Positions 17,334 to 26,171 of a stretch of DNA of 54,749 nucleotides are shown here, one piece after another. Below the pieces are notes generated by a model. It was not told the DNA's origin. It searched no databases and saw only the letters and a program-made list of their open reading frames with translations. The translations under genes and the position numbers were made by a program. Numbering within the stretch: position 1 is the first letter of the stretch; each line of letters opens with the position of its first letter. The DNA is taken from assembly GCA_964555935.1 (NCBI GenBank), contig CAZKUN010000027.1:1-54749 (forward strand), read 5' to 3'. This DNA is from CAZKUN01 sp964555935. GTDB lineage: Bacteria; Armatimonadota; Zipacnadia; Zipacnadales; VGFC01.

Positions 17334-17942
17334 ATGCCCGCCCAGCGACTACCCAATAGACGACGTCAGCTCATCGCGCCCGGCCTCGTGCTGTTGGCGA
17401 CCGTGCTTACGATCGCGTGGGCGGGTCTGGGCATCCGGCATGGGCGCCATTGGTACATGTGGCTGTTCAAGCACCGCCCCGACGGCATCATCATCCACCA
17501 CAGCGCCAGCACCGGCTACGCGGAGGGCGGCGAGTTGCTCACCGCCGCCGACATCGACGCCTACCACGAGAAGAAGGGCTGGGAGATCGAATACGAGGGC
17601 CAGCTCTACCACATCGGGTATCACTACGTCATCCTCGCCGATGGCACGGTCGAGCCGGGCCGTCCCGAGGAGGTCCGCGGCGCCCACTGCACGGGATACA
17701 ACGACCACCTCGGCATCTGCCTGACGGGCAATTTCAGCAGCAAGGCCAACTCCAGCGGCCGAGACCGGCCCTCCCGCCCCACCGAGGCGCAGGTGCAAGC
17801 CCTCCACGACCTCGCGCGCGATCTCATGGTGAAGTACGACTTCCGCGCCGAGGATATCCATCGCCACCAGGACTTCGGCCAGACCGACTGCCCCGGCGAC
17901 CGCCTTGACTTCGACTCGCTCCTGGCATCCGTCGCCCGATAG
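17334..17942 (+). CDS. Membrane-anchored N-acetylmuramoyl-L-alanine amidase (PGRP/Amidase_2)
   Basis: 202 residues. One N-terminal membrane helix (residues 13-33) anchors the protein; the rest is an Amidase_2/PGRP domain. Zinc ligands are likely His55 (IIIHHSAS), His178 (HRHQD) and Cys186 (TDCPGD). GYHYVI and GAHCTGYN are also conserved in PGRP amidases. The enzyme should cut the amide bond between MurNAc and L-Ala in peptidoglycan, acting in the periplasm, perhaps in wall turnover. The ATG at 17334 has AAGGA nine bases upstream. The gene is immediately followed by the lpxC promoter. Confidence 0.9.
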   Translation: MPAQRLPNRRRQLIAPGLVLLATVLTIAWAGLGIRHGRHWYMWLFKHRPDGIIIHHSASTGYAEGGELLTAADIDAYHEKKGWEIEYEGQLYHIGYHYVILADGTVEPGRPEEVRGAHCTGYNDHLGICLTGNFSSKANSSGRDRPSRPTEAQVQALHDLARDLMVKYDFRAEDIHRHQDFGQTDCPGDRLDFDSLLASVAR

Positions 17943-17958
17943 GCGCGCATCCGGGTAG

Positions 17959-17987
17959 TTGATCGCAGCCCGCCGAAGACGTATAAT
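17959..17987 (+). promoter_or_regulatory. Predicted sigma-70 promoter of lpxC
   Basis: -35 TTGATC (17959-17964), 17-base spacer, perfect -10 TATAAT (17982-17987). It leaves a leader of about 40 bases before the ATG at 18033. This is the best promoter match I found in the window. Confidence 0.75.
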
Positions 17988-18032
17988 CGGGTCGGATAGG
18001 CAGCGTCTTCGGGGAATCAGGCCGACTCGTTC

Positions 18033-18869
18033 ATGACCAATCTACCCGTCATCACCCGCAATACCGTCTGCAACGATGCGTCTCGCAAGGGCCCGAGCCT
18101 GCTGACTGGGCAGGAGTGCGCGGCGACGATTCGCCCCGCCGAGGCCGGCGCGGGGATCTCGTTCCTCCACCTGCCCACGCGAACGCTCATCCCCGCATCG
18201 CTCGACCACGTCGCCGACACGCCTCATTGCACCGCGCTTCAGATGGGCGAAGCGCGCATCGACTTCAGCGAGCACCTGCTGGCGGCGCTCTTCGCGGGCG
18301 GAATCACCGACGCCGTCGTGGAGGTCGATGGGGGAGAGGTCCCGCTTCTCGACGGCAGCGCCAGCGAGTATGCGAAGATGGTGGCCGAGGCTGGAATCGC
18401 TTCGCTAGGCGCTGAGATTGAGCCGATCGTCATCACGTCGGAGGTCCTCGTGGCCGGACCGAACAAGATGATATCGGCTGTGCCCGGCGGGCCGCAGTAC
18501 TGGTATCTGCTCGACCATTCCCACCGGCGCATTGGCCGGCAGGCGGCGAGTTTCGATCCGCTGAAAGACTGTTTTGCGACGCAAGTTGCGCCCGCGCGGA
18601 CGTTCTCTACAGAGGAAGAGGCCCGCGCGCTCATCGAGGCGCGTGGGCTTGAGGGCGCGGATGTCGGGATGTCGCTGATTGTCTTCCAGGATCGCCTCTC
18701 AGCGCCCGAGCCCTTCGCCAATTCCTTCGCCATGCACAAGGTCATCGACCTCATCGGCGATCTCTACCTGCTTGGCCGTCCGGTCATCGGACGCGTTATC
18801 GCCCATCGCACGGGGCATGCCGACAACCGCGCGTTGGCCCGCAAGATCGCTGAGAGTCACGCGCCCTAG
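18033..18869 (+). CDS. lpxC: UDP-3-O-acyl-N-acetylglucosamine deacetylase
   Basis: 278 residues, close to the family length of about 300. LpxC removes the acetyl group from UDP-3-O-acyl-GlcNAc, the committed step of lipid A synthesis, in the cytoplasm. Zinc ligands are His81 (SEHLLAAL), His235 and Asp239 (MHKVIDLIGDLYLLG). The general His is His262 (HRTGHADN). EVPLLDGSA is the conserved substrate loop. All catalytic residues appear present, so the host should make lipid A or a related molecule. In many bacteria lpxC sits with cell-division or lpx genes; here it stands alone between an amidase and an aldo/keto reductase. The copy is diverged, but the call is firm. Confidence 0.93.
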   Translation: MTNLPVITRNTVCNDASRKGPSLLTGQECAATIRPAEAGAGISFLHLPTRTLIPASLDHVADTPHCTALQMGEARIDFSEHLLAALFAGGITDAVVEVDGGEVPLLDGSASEYAKMVAEAGIASLGAEIEPIVITSEVLVAGPNKMISAVPGGPQYWYLLDHSHRRIGRQAASFDPLKDCFATQVAPARTFSTEEEARALIEARGLEGADVGMSLIVFQDRLSAPEPFANSFAMHKVIDLIGDLYLLGRPVIGRVIAHRTGHADNRALARKIAESHAP

Positions 18870-18901
18870 CCGCATCCAATCTTCCCAATGGGGGACGCAG
18901 A

Positions 18902-20005
18902 ATGCAATACCGCGAATTCGGCAGCACCGGCATCAAGCTCAGCGCGCTCGGCTGGGGACTCATGCGCTTGCCGCAGAACGACGACGAGGCCGTCGAGGTG
19001 ATCCGCTATGGCATCGAGAAAGGCATCAACTACCTCGACACGGCGCCGGGCTACAACGATGGCTGGAGCGAGCAGATGCTGGGCAATGCCATCCAGGGCT
19101 ACGACCGTTCCAAGCTCTACCTCTCCACCAAGAATCCGCTCCAATGCGACACGCGTGAGGGGTGGCGCCAGCGGCTGGAAACGAGCCTTGAGCGCATGCA
19201 GTGCGATTACATCGACTTCTACCAGGTCGGACATGGCCTGAGTTGGGAGGCGTATGAGGACAACTTCAGCAAAGCCGGCATCCACGAGTGCCGCAAGGCC
19301 ACCGATGAGGGCCTCGTCCGCAACTGGTGCCTGAGCTGCCACGACAATCCCGACAACATGATCAAACTCCTCGACACGGGGATTTTCAAAGGCATGACGC
19401 TGCAGTACAACCTGCTCGACCGCAACAATGAGAAAGTCATCGAATTCGCCAAAGACAACGGGCTCGGGATCATCGTCATGGGGCCTGTCGGCGGCGGCCG
19501 ACTGGGATTCGCATCCGAGCAGATCAGCTCCATGCTTCCCGCCGAGCAGGCCACAACTCCCGAAGTCGCTATCCGGTTCGTCCTGGGCAACCCCGGCGTG
19601 ACGGTTGCTCTCTCCGGCATGAACTCCAAGGCGATGGTCGATGAGAACGTCGCCACCGCCAGTCGTGAGGAGTCGCTCTCGACCGACGAACTCCAGGCCA
19701 TCGAGAAAGCCCTCTCCGAGAACAAGGAGCTGTCGAAGCTCTACTGCACGGGCTGCAACTACTGCATGCCCTGCCCGAATAACGTTGGCATCCCCGAGAA
19801 TTTCAGCCTGATGAACATGCACAAGGTCTGGGGGCTGACCGACCACGCCAAGGGCGGCTACAAGCACCTCGGCCTGGACCACCGCAAGGGTCTTCTGCCT
19901 GCCAGCGAGTGCATTGAGTGCGGCGAGTGCGAAGACAAGTGCCCGCAGAACATCCCAATCATCGAGCAGCTCAAGGAAACCGCCAAGGCGCTCGGCGACG
20001 ACTAG
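18902..20005 (+). CDS. Aldo/keto reductase with C-terminal 4Fe-4S ferredoxin-like domain
   Basis: 367 residues. The AKR barrel begins with MQYREFGSTGIKLSALGWG; INYLDTAPGYNDG holds the catalytic Asp and Tyr, and LYLSTKNPL holds the conserved Lys. The C-terminal 90 residues carry two Cys clusters, CTGCNYCMPCP and CIECGECEDKCP, matching two 4Fe-4S sites. Such AKR/Fe-S proteins are widespread in anaerobes and are called oxidoreductases of unknown substrate. The gene starts 32 bases after lpxC on the same strand, so it may share the lpxC promoter. A role in sugar or polyol redox chemistry is inferred. Confidence 0.9.
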   Translation: MQYREFGSTGIKLSALGWGLMRLPQNDDEAVEVIRYGIEKGINYLDTAPGYNDGWSEQMLGNAIQGYDRSKLYLSTKNPLQCDTREGWRQRLETSLERMQCDYIDFYQVGHGLSWEAYEDNFSKAGIHECRKATDEGLVRNWCLSCHDNPDNMIKLLDTGIFKGMTLQYNLLDRNNEKVIEFAKDNGLGIIVMGPVGGGRLGFASEQISSMLPAEQATTPEVAIRFVLGNPGVTVALSGMNSKAMVDENVATASREESLSTDELQAIEKALSENKELSKLYCTGCNYCMPCPNNVGIPENFSLMNMHKVWGLTDHAKGGYKHLGLDHRKGLLPASECIECGECEDKCPQNIPIIEQLKETAKALGDD

Positions 20006-20084
20006 CTCAAGTTCATGCCGTCGTAGCCCTTCAGGCTCTGGCCTCATGCATGGAGCTGGCTCACCTCACAGGTAGCCTAACTGG

Positions 20085-20112
20085 ACGGCCGGCTTCCAGC
20101 CGGCATGCCGTC
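20085..20112. repeat. Short palindromic repeat, R1-like
   Basis: GACGGC, GGCCGGCTTCCAGCCGGC (20087-20104), ending GCCGTC. The central TTCCA loop matches the R1 copies at 36674 and 50398. An apparent ATG at 20105 lies inside it and is not taken as a start. Confidence 0.7.
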
Positions 20113-20137
20113 GCCGTACCTGGAGGCCATTCCACAC

Positions 20138-20941
20138 ATGCCCAACATGCCAACCGTCACCATCGGCGGGGTAACCGTCTCCCGGTTCATCGTCGGGGGC
20201 AACCCGTTTAGCGGGAACTCGCACCAGCCCGGCACGCTCAGCCGCGAGATGCGCGATTACTTCACGGTCGACCGCATCAAATCGATCTTCCGCGAGTGCG
20301 AGGCAGAGGGCGTTAACACGTTCCTGGGGCGAGGCGACAACCACATCTCGCGCCTATTGGTCGAGTACTGGAACGAGGGCGGTCAGATCCAGTTCATCGC
20401 ACAGACATGCCCTGAGCGCGCGTCGCTCATCGATAACATCGACCGGATAGCGGGCATCGGAACGCAGATGTGCTACCTCCATGGCGGTCAGGCCGATGGC
20501 CTCGTCAAGGCCGGCGACCTTACCCCCCTTCGCGAGGCGATCGAGTTCGGCAAGGGCCGCGGGATGGTCATGGGGATCGCCGGGCACCGGCCCGAGACTC
20601 ACATCGCGGCGGTCGAGGCTGACCTGGGTGCGGACTTCCACTGCTGCAGCTTCTACAACCTCGCCGAGCGCCAGGAAGAGTACCTTGCCGAGGATCGCGA
20701 CCGCATGGTCGCGACGATCAAGGATATCCCCGTCCCGGTCATCGGCTACAAGATCCTGGCGGCCGGCCGCAACGAGCCTGAAGAGGCCTTTCGCTACGCT
20801 TTCGAGCATCTCCGCGATACCGATCCCATCTGCGTCGGCGTCTATCCCGAGCACCGGCCGGACGAGATCAGGATGGATGCGGAGCTTGCGCGGCGCTACG
20901 GCACGCCTGGAGTCACGGATGGGCAGGCGGGGAGCGGCTAA
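20138..20941 (+). CDS. TIM-barrel protein of unknown function, AKR-like
   Basis: 267 residues. I do not recognise a named family. The N-terminus VTIGGVTVSRFIVGGNPFSG resembles the first strand of aldo/keto reductases, and VPVIGYKILAAGR plus ICVGVYPEH near the end resemble the late AKR strands. The catalytic Tyr/Lys pair of AKRs is not clear. The ATG at 20138 follows TGGAGG by 11 bases; the in-frame ATG at 20105 is part of a palindromic repeat. The stop codon overlaps the next start (TAATG), so this gene leads a four-gene run with two methyltransferases and a phosphodiesterase-like protein. Confidence 0.7.
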   Translation: MPNMPTVTIGGVTVSRFIVGGNPFSGNSHQPGTLSREMRDYFTVDRIKSIFRECEAEGVNTFLGRGDNHISRLLVEYWNEGGQIQFIAQTCPERASLIDNIDRIAGIGTQMCYLHGGQADGLVKAGDLTPLREAIEFGKGRGMVMGIAGHRPETHIAAVEADLGADFHCCSFYNLAERQEEYLAEDRDRMVATIKDIPVPVIGYKILAAGRNEPEEAFRYAFEHLRDTDPICVGVYPEHRPDEIRMDAELARRYGTPGVTDGQAGSG

Positions 20942-22005
20942 TGGTCCGCGATCCGAGCGGCACGTTGGCGGTGACGGAGGCGGAAGGCGAAGCCCTTGTC
21001 CATCGCCTCACCGCCGACTTCCCCGGCGCGCATCGGTCGGCCGTGGAGCGTATCGTTCGCTTCTTCGTCGATGAGTCGGGCGCCGATGCAATACACGCGG
21101 GCGAGCGCTACCGCACATTGCATTCGTTCTTCTACGCGCGGCCCTGGCTCGCCGTGGCCGATCGCATCCGCTTCGCTCTCGAGGTGCTGAAGTTCGCGGA
21201 CGGCCACGGCCGGACCGTCCTCGAGATCGGCGCGGGCTGTGGCATCACCTCCGCCTTCCTCGCGCTCTGCGGGGCCGGCGCCGTGGTGAGTCAGGACATC
21301 AGCGTCGACGAGGTCACCACCTTCAGTCGCTGGCTGGACTACCTCGATCTGGGTGATCTCCCCGTCTCCGCCTGCGTCGGCGATGCCTCCGGCCTCAGCT
21401 TCCCCGATAGCGCCTTCGACGTCTGCACCGCCGACGGGATGCTGTCTCACGTGTCCAGCCTCGAGGGCACCTTGGCCGAGGTCCGCCGCGTTCTCAGACC
21501 CGGTGGCAGGCTCTTCGTGCAGGACGAGAACAACGCGCTCATCGCCGAAGGCCGAGCCCGCCGCCGCGCGGGCAAGTGGGCGCGGGCCGAAGCGGCTTAC
21601 CGACCTGAGCGCGCGCGCATCATTCACGCTTTGCTTCCCGACTTACCTCCCGTGGACGTCGAGGATCTCGCGGATCGGACACTGGCCCTGACCGCCGCCG
21701 ACATCCGGGCCTTCGCGGATGGTGAGTCGCTTCCCGAGCCCGTGACCGAGGCGCCTCGCGATCCGCATACTGGCGTGTACGTTGAGCGGGAGATGTCGCC
21801 GTTCTGGCTGCGTGAGAAGATCGAGAGCCTCGGCTTCACCCAGGCCCGGCTGATCCCCATTTTCGTGCCGCTCTGTTGCGCCCGGCCCGACAGCGCTCTT
21901 GCCGCGAGGCTGAAGCTTAGGGCCAAATACGTGGTCAGCCGCTTCAGCTCGCTCGCCGCTCGTCTCATCGACTCGATGCGCATCGTCGCTGTGGCTGGGG
22001 GCTGA
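20941..22005 (+). CDS. Class I SAM-dependent methyltransferase
   Basis: 354 residues. Motif I is VLEIGAGCGITS near residues 94-105, followed by SQDIS at the end of strand 2, GDASGLSFPDSAFDV, and RRVLRPGGRLFVQDEN. There are about 90 extra residues before the core and a C-terminal part with FWLREKIESLGF. The start codon overlaps the stop of the TIM-barrel gene by one base, implying translational coupling. The substrate is unknown; with a second methyltransferase and a phosphoesterase downstream, modification of a glycan, lipid or small metabolite is likely. Confidence 0.85.
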   Translation: MVRDPSGTLAVTEAEGEALVHRLTADFPGAHRSAVERIVRFFVDESGADAIHAGERYRTLHSFFYARPWLAVADRIRFALEVLKFADGHGRTVLEIGAGCGITSAFLALCGAGAVVSQDISVDEVTTFSRWLDYLDLGDLPVSACVGDASGLSFPDSAFDVCTADGMLSHVSSLEGTLAEVRRVLRPGGRLFVQDENNALIAEGRARRRAGKWARAEAAYRPERARIIHALLPDLPPVDVEDLADRTLALTAADIRAFADGESLPEPVTEAPRDPHTGVYVEREMSPFWLREKIESLGFTQARLIPIFVPLCCARPDSALAARLKLRAKYVVSRFSSLAARLIDSMRIVAVAGG

Positions 22006-22010
22006 TCCCA

Positions 22011-23084
22011 ATGCCCATTCACGGTGCGGATCGCGCGGCCGCTCACTGGGGCGACGCGCGACGCGTGGCCCATTACGCGGCGGGCGGGATCACGTGGCAA
22101 GACATCGGCGCCGTGCGTCGGCGTCTCAATGCCAAGGTCAGCGGCGACCCGAATCGCGATTGGATCGACCACCTCCTTCACACCCACCTTGCCGATCGCG
22201 CGCCTGTCGCGCGCTGTCTCAGCCTCTGTTGTGGGGAGGGCCGTGTCGAGCGCGCGTTGGCCGAGCGCGGCGGCTTCGCTCGTTGCCTCGGCGTTGACGC
22301 CTCGGCTGAGGCGCTCGCGTCCGCCAAGCAGCTCGCGTCCGAGGCTGGGATCGATACCATCGAGTATCGCTGCGATGACGTGAACGCCATCCAGCTCGAC
22401 GAGGGCCGGTTCGACCTGATTCTCGCCCACCACTCGCTGCACCATCTCGAAGCCATCAATGCCGTGCTCGCGCAGGTGGCTCGCGGCCTCAGGCCCGATG
22501 GCCTGTTCGCCTGCGTAGATTACGTCGGCCCCGATCGGTTCCAGTACTCGGAGCGTCGCTATGAGCTGATGGACGAGGCGCTGCTCACGCTGCCGGAATC
22601 GTACCGTCGCAGCGTCAGCTTCGCCCGCTCCGGCCGTGTCGGCGCGGGGGGGCGGCGCGCGGCGGGCATGTGGCTGAAGCTCATCTGGCGCAAGTTCACC
22701 GATGGCAGCCTCTGGTCCGCCATCGCGACCCGCGCCAAGCTCACGAAGGCCAGAGCCTCTGGCAGAGCCCTCGTCAAGGAGCGGGTGCCCCGTATCTCTG
22801 GGGCGGCGATGGCCATCGATGATCCAAGCGAAGCCATCCGCTCGTCCGAGGTCCTTCCGCTCCTTCGCGAGACACTTGACGTGGTTGAAGAGAAGCCCTT
22901 GGGCGGGGCGATACTGATGTGGGTTCTCGATGACCTCGCGGGGAACTTCTCGCCGGACGACCCAGAAGCCGAGGAACTGCTCACCACGCTGTTCGAACGG
23001 GAAGACGCCCTGATGGCGGCGGGAGACGTGCCGTCGGACTTTGTATACGTGGTCGCGCGCAAGCGGGGCGGTGAAACGCCATGA
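22011..23084 (+). CDS. Class I SAM-dependent methyltransferase (second of the cluster)
   Basis: 357 residues. Motif I is CLSLCCGEGRVERALAERG near residues 69-87, then LGVDAS, RCDDVNAIQLDEGRFDLIL, HHSLHHLE and ARGLRPDGLFACVDYVG. The N-terminus (AAAHWGDARRVAHY) is typical of methyltransferases found in sugar or lipid clusters. It starts five bases after the previous stop, and its last codons overlap the next gene by four bases (ATGA). It is not closely similar to the preceding methyltransferase, so the pair is not a recent duplication. Confidence 0.85.
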   Translation: MPIHGADRAAAHWGDARRVAHYAAGGITWQDIGAVRRRLNAKVSGDPNRDWIDHLLHTHLADRAPVARCLSLCCGEGRVERALAERGGFARCLGVDASAEALASAKQLASEAGIDTIEYRCDDVNAIQLDEGRFDLILAHHSLHHLEAINAVLAQVARGLRPDGLFACVDYVGPDRFQYSERRYELMDEALLTLPESYRRSVSFARSGRVGAGGRRAAGMWLKLIWRKFTDGSLWSAIATRAKLTKARASGRALVKERVPRISGAAMAIDDPSEAIRSSEVLPLLRETLDVVEEKPLGGAILMWVLDDLAGNFSPDDPEAEELLTTLFEREDALMAAGDVPSDFVYVVARKRGGETP

Positions 23085-24580
23085 AACTCCTCGTCCTGGG
23101 CCTCGATGCCGCGACCTGGACGGTGGCCGAGCCGCTGATGTCATCCGGACACATGCCCACCCTCGCGGCGCTTGCGGGCGATGGTTGGTCCGCGCCCCTC
23201 CTGTCGACCGACCCGCCGATAACCCCCCCGGCTTGGACGACGATCCTCACGGGCATGGATCCAGCGCGACACGGGGTCTACTCCTTCTGCCGCCCTGACC
23301 CGCAAAGCGGCCTCGTGTCATCAACCAACGGTGCGGATCGACGCGTGCGGACGCTGTTCGACTACCTCGGCGATTCCGGCGCCACGTGCGGCGCCGTCAA
23401 CATCCCATGGACATACCCAGCCGACGCCTGGCCCGGATTCGCGGTCAGTGGCTTCGACGCGCCAGCTCTCGATGGGGCCTCCGTCCATCCGTCCGAAGCG
23501 CTCTCCGTGCTTCGCGGGGCCGCTCCGGACTACTCCCTACACGCCTACCACGGCGGCCCGGTCGAGCCGGCGCTCGCCCAGATGCGCGCCAAGACCGAGG
23601 CCATCCTCGCGCTCGCCCGTTTCTGCCCGGTCGACGTGCTCTTCGCGGTGTTGATGGAGACTGACACGGTGGCTCACGTCACCTGGCCGGGCGGCGACGA
23701 GATCGCTCCGGATCACCCTCTGTCTCGCGTCTACCGCGAAGCCGACGACGGTCTCGCGCGGCTCATAGATGAACTCTCTCCCGAGACCGTGGCCGTGGTC
23801 TCCGACCACGGCATTGGGCCGTGCCATTCGTTGGTGAATTTCTCGCGCCCGCTCTTCCGAGCGGGCCTCATGCGTCAGGGCGGATCGCCCGTGCAAAGAG
23901 CGGTATTGCCCGCCTACCGAGCCGCGCGATGGGTCCACCGACGGCTCCGGAGGCCCGTTCAGGGCCCAGGCGACGCCGGGGGGGGCGGGCGCATCAACCG
24001 TTGGGCTCCACGCGTCGACTGGGAGCAATCTCTCGCGCACTCGGGAGTCGGATTCGGTTGGGTGCACGCCTCCGACCTCGACGCCGCCGTCGAGGCGGTC
24101 ATGAACGCATCGTCATCCGAGAGCACGCCCCCGGTCACGTCCGTCACTCGCTACGACGCGTCGCCGGAGGTGCTGTTCTCGATCGACGTCGACGCCGGAT
24201 ACTGGATGGGGCCGCCAATTCTCGACGCGGCCGAGCCGTTCCTCATCCGCGACCGGCGCCATCCCGCATTCCAGGCCGCCGGCCATCGCCGTGAGGGCTT
24301 GTGCCTGATCGCCGGCCCGCATGCCGCCCGCGGACGCGCGCCCGACCCCGTCCCTGCCCGCAACCTCGCGCCCACGCTGATCTACCTCGCCGGCGGGGAC
24401 ATCCCCGAGGGGCTGGATGGATCCGTGCACTCAGACGCGATCGACGCCGGGCATCTCTTGGCCGAGACGCCGCGCGCGCGTCCGATGCAGACCGAGCGCG
24501 AGCCCGTTGAGCCTCACGCCTCCGCGGGGGGGGCTGAGGCTGTCGAGCGGCGGCTTCGCGATCTCGGCTATCTGGAGTAG
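23081..24580 (+). CDS. Alkaline-phosphatase-superfamily protein (type I phosphodiesterase-like)
   Basis: 499 residues. The N-terminus LLVLGLDAATW gives the first metal-binding Asp. PPAWTTILTGMDPARHGVY carries the candidate Thr nucleophile, as in nucleotide pyrophosphatase/phosphodiesterases. MLMETDTVAH-like text (LMETDTVAHVTW) and VVSDHGIGP supply further Asp/His metal ligands. No signal peptide is visible, so it acts in the cytoplasm unless exported otherwise. The family hydrolyses phosphodiesters or transfers phosphoryl or sulfuryl groups. It overlaps the second methyltransferase by four bases and ends the four-gene run. Confidence 0.82.
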   Translation: MKLLVLGLDAATWTVAEPLMSSGHMPTLAALAGDGWSAPLLSTDPPITPPAWTTILTGMDPARHGVYSFCRPDPQSGLVSSTNGADRRVRTLFDYLGDSGATCGAVNIPWTYPADAWPGFAVSGFDAPALDGASVHPSEALSVLRGAAPDYSLHAYHGGPVEPALAQMRAKTEAILALARFCPVDVLFAVLMETDTVAHVTWPGGDEIAPDHPLSRVYREADDGLARLIDELSPETVAVVSDHGIGPCHSLVNFSRPLFRAGLMRQGGSPVQRAVLPAYRAARWVHRRLRRPVQGPGDAGGGGRINRWAPRVDWEQSLAHSGVGFGWVHASDLDAAVEAVMNASSSESTPPVTSVTRYDASPEVLFSIDVDAGYWMGPPILDAAEPFLIRDRRHPAFQAAGHRREGLCLIAGPHAARGRAPDPVPARNLAPTLIYLAGGDIPEGLDGSVHSDAIDAGHLLAETPRARPMQTEREPVEPHASAGGAEAVERRLRDLGYLE

Positions 24581-24642
24581 GCCCCACGAAGGGCTTTCCG
24601 CACTCATCTGGGAATAGACGTGGCAGCAACGGAGGTGTCGCA

Positions 24643-26106
24643 ATGGAGGATCTGACGAAGCTCGCCGTTGACGCTGCAAAAGAGGCCGGAGCCGCCTACG
24701 CCGACGCGCGCTATGTTTCCACGCGCGAGGAGAGCACGAGCACGCGAAACGGCAAGGTCGAAGCCCTCGCGTCGAGCGAGAGCCGGGGCATTGGAGTGCG
24801 CGTCCTCGCCGATGGCGCGTGGGGATTTGCCGCGACGAGTGATCTGTCCACGGCCAGCGTTCGCCGGGCCGCCGAACTCGCCGTCCGCGTAGGCAGGGCA
24901 TCCGCCACCACGAAGAAGGAAGACGTCCCGCTGGCGGACGTTGACCCCGTCGTCGACACTGCCAGTACCAAGTACAAGGAAGACCCCTTCGAGGTCTCTC
25001 TTGAGGAGCGCATCGCGCTTCTTCTGGATTGCGATCGGATCATGGCATCCACCACGCCTGATCTCGCCGTCCGCGAGGGCAGCCTGAGGTTTGTCCGCGA
25101 GGAGCAGCACTTCGCCTCCAGCGATGGCGCCTCGATCACGCAGGAGCGCACGGAGACCGCCTGCGGCATTGAGGCCACTGCCGCCGCCGAGGGCGAGACC
25201 CAACGCCGCTCATATCCCGGCAGCCATGGCGGGCAGATGCAGACTCGTGGCTGGGAGATGGTCGAGGAACTCGATCTCCCCGGCAATGCCGAGCAAATGG
25301 CGCGCGAGGCAAAGGAGCTGCTGACGGCTCCCCACTGCGAGTCCACCGAGTCCGATGTCATCATGGATGACACGCAGCTCGCGCTGCAGGTCCACGAGTC
25401 GTGTGGCCACCCGATCGAGCTTGACCGCGTCCTCGGCACGGAGGCCTCCTACGCCGGCACGAGCTTCCTAACGCCCGAGAAGCTCGAGGGCGACTACAAG
25501 TACGGCTCAGAGCACGTGACCATGACTGCCGACGCGACCTTGCCGGGCGGACTGGGCTCATTCGCCTACGATGACGAGGGCGTCCCTGGCGAGCGCACGG
25601 AGATCGTCACCGAGGGCATCTTCCGCGGATATTTGACCTCCCGCGAGACCGCTCACACGGTTGGCCGGGACCGCAGCAGCGGCACGATGCGCGCCGACGG
25701 TTGGGACGCGATCCCGTTGATCCGCATGACCAACATCAACCTCGAGCCCGGCACGTGGTCGCTGGATGAGATGATCCAGGACATGAAAGAGGGCCTGCTG
25801 CTCCACGCGAACACGAGTTGGAGCATCGACGACAAGCGACTCAACTTCCAGTTCGGCACCGAGATCGCCTACAAGATCGAGGACGGCTCGGTCGCCGGCA
25901 TCGTCCGCAACCCGACCTACACGGGCATCACGCCTGAGTTCTGGGGTGCTTGCGATGCGGTCGCCGACAAGGAGAACTGGGTCATCTGGGGCGTGCCAAA
26001 CTGTGGCAAGGGCGAGCCGGGCCAGTCTGCCCACGTCGGCCACGGGGTGTCCGCTGCGCGCTTCCGCAACATCCGCGTCGGCGTGTTGCAGCAACCGGAC
26101 GAGTAG
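24643..26106 (+). CDS. tldD: TldD-family metalloprotease
   Basis: 487 residues. The zinc motif is H251-E-S-C-G-H256, the TldD form of HExxxH. TldD pairs with TldE/PmbA to form a heterodimeric protease that cleaves unfolded or modified peptides; known targets include microcin B17 precursor and the CcdA antitoxin. Other family stretches are RGIGVRVLADGAWGFAATSD near the N-terminus and GTSFLTPEKLEG. The RBS GGAGG lies seven bases before the ATG. The TldE partner follows 65 bases downstream, as expected for the pair. Confidence 0.93.
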   Translation: MEDLTKLAVDAAKEAGAAYADARYVSTREESTSTRNGKVEALASSESRGIGVRVLADGAWGFAATSDLSTASVRRAAELAVRVGRASATTKKEDVPLADVDPVVDTASTKYKEDPFEVSLEERIALLLDCDRIMASTTPDLAVREGSLRFVREEQHFASSDGASITQERTETACGIEATAAAEGETQRRSYPGSHGGQMQTRGWEMVEELDLPGNAEQMAREAKELLTAPHCESTESDVIMDDTQLALQVHESCGHPIELDRVLGTEASYAGTSFLTPEKLEGDYKYGSEHVTMTADATLPGGLGSFAYDDEGVPGERTEIVTEGIFRGYLTSRETAHTVGRDRSSGTMRADGWDAIPLIRMTNINLEPGTWSLDEMIQDMKEGLLLHANTSWSIDDKRLNFQFGTEIAYKIEDGSVAGIVRNPTYTGITPEFWGACDAVADKENWVIWGVPNCGKGEPGQSAHVGHGVSAARFRNIRVGVLQQPDE

Positions 26107-26171
26107 GGGCCCGCGACCGTCGCGCCGTCACCCGTCTTCCGGATTCTGACTTCTGCCTTACGAGGTGTTCC

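Noticed and set aside
18866..20047. Open frame of 393 codons on the minus strand
   Set aside because: It is the antisense shadow of the Fe-S aldo/keto reductase, whose Cys clusters and AKR motifs are unambiguous.
20105..20137. Earlier ATG for the TIM-barrel gene
   Set aside because: It lies within a palindromic repeat and has no RBS; the ATG at 20138 follows TGGAGG.
21624..23144. Open frame of 506 codons on the minus strand
   Set aside because: Antisense to two methyltransferases with clear SAM motifs; the text is compositionally biased and has no family features.
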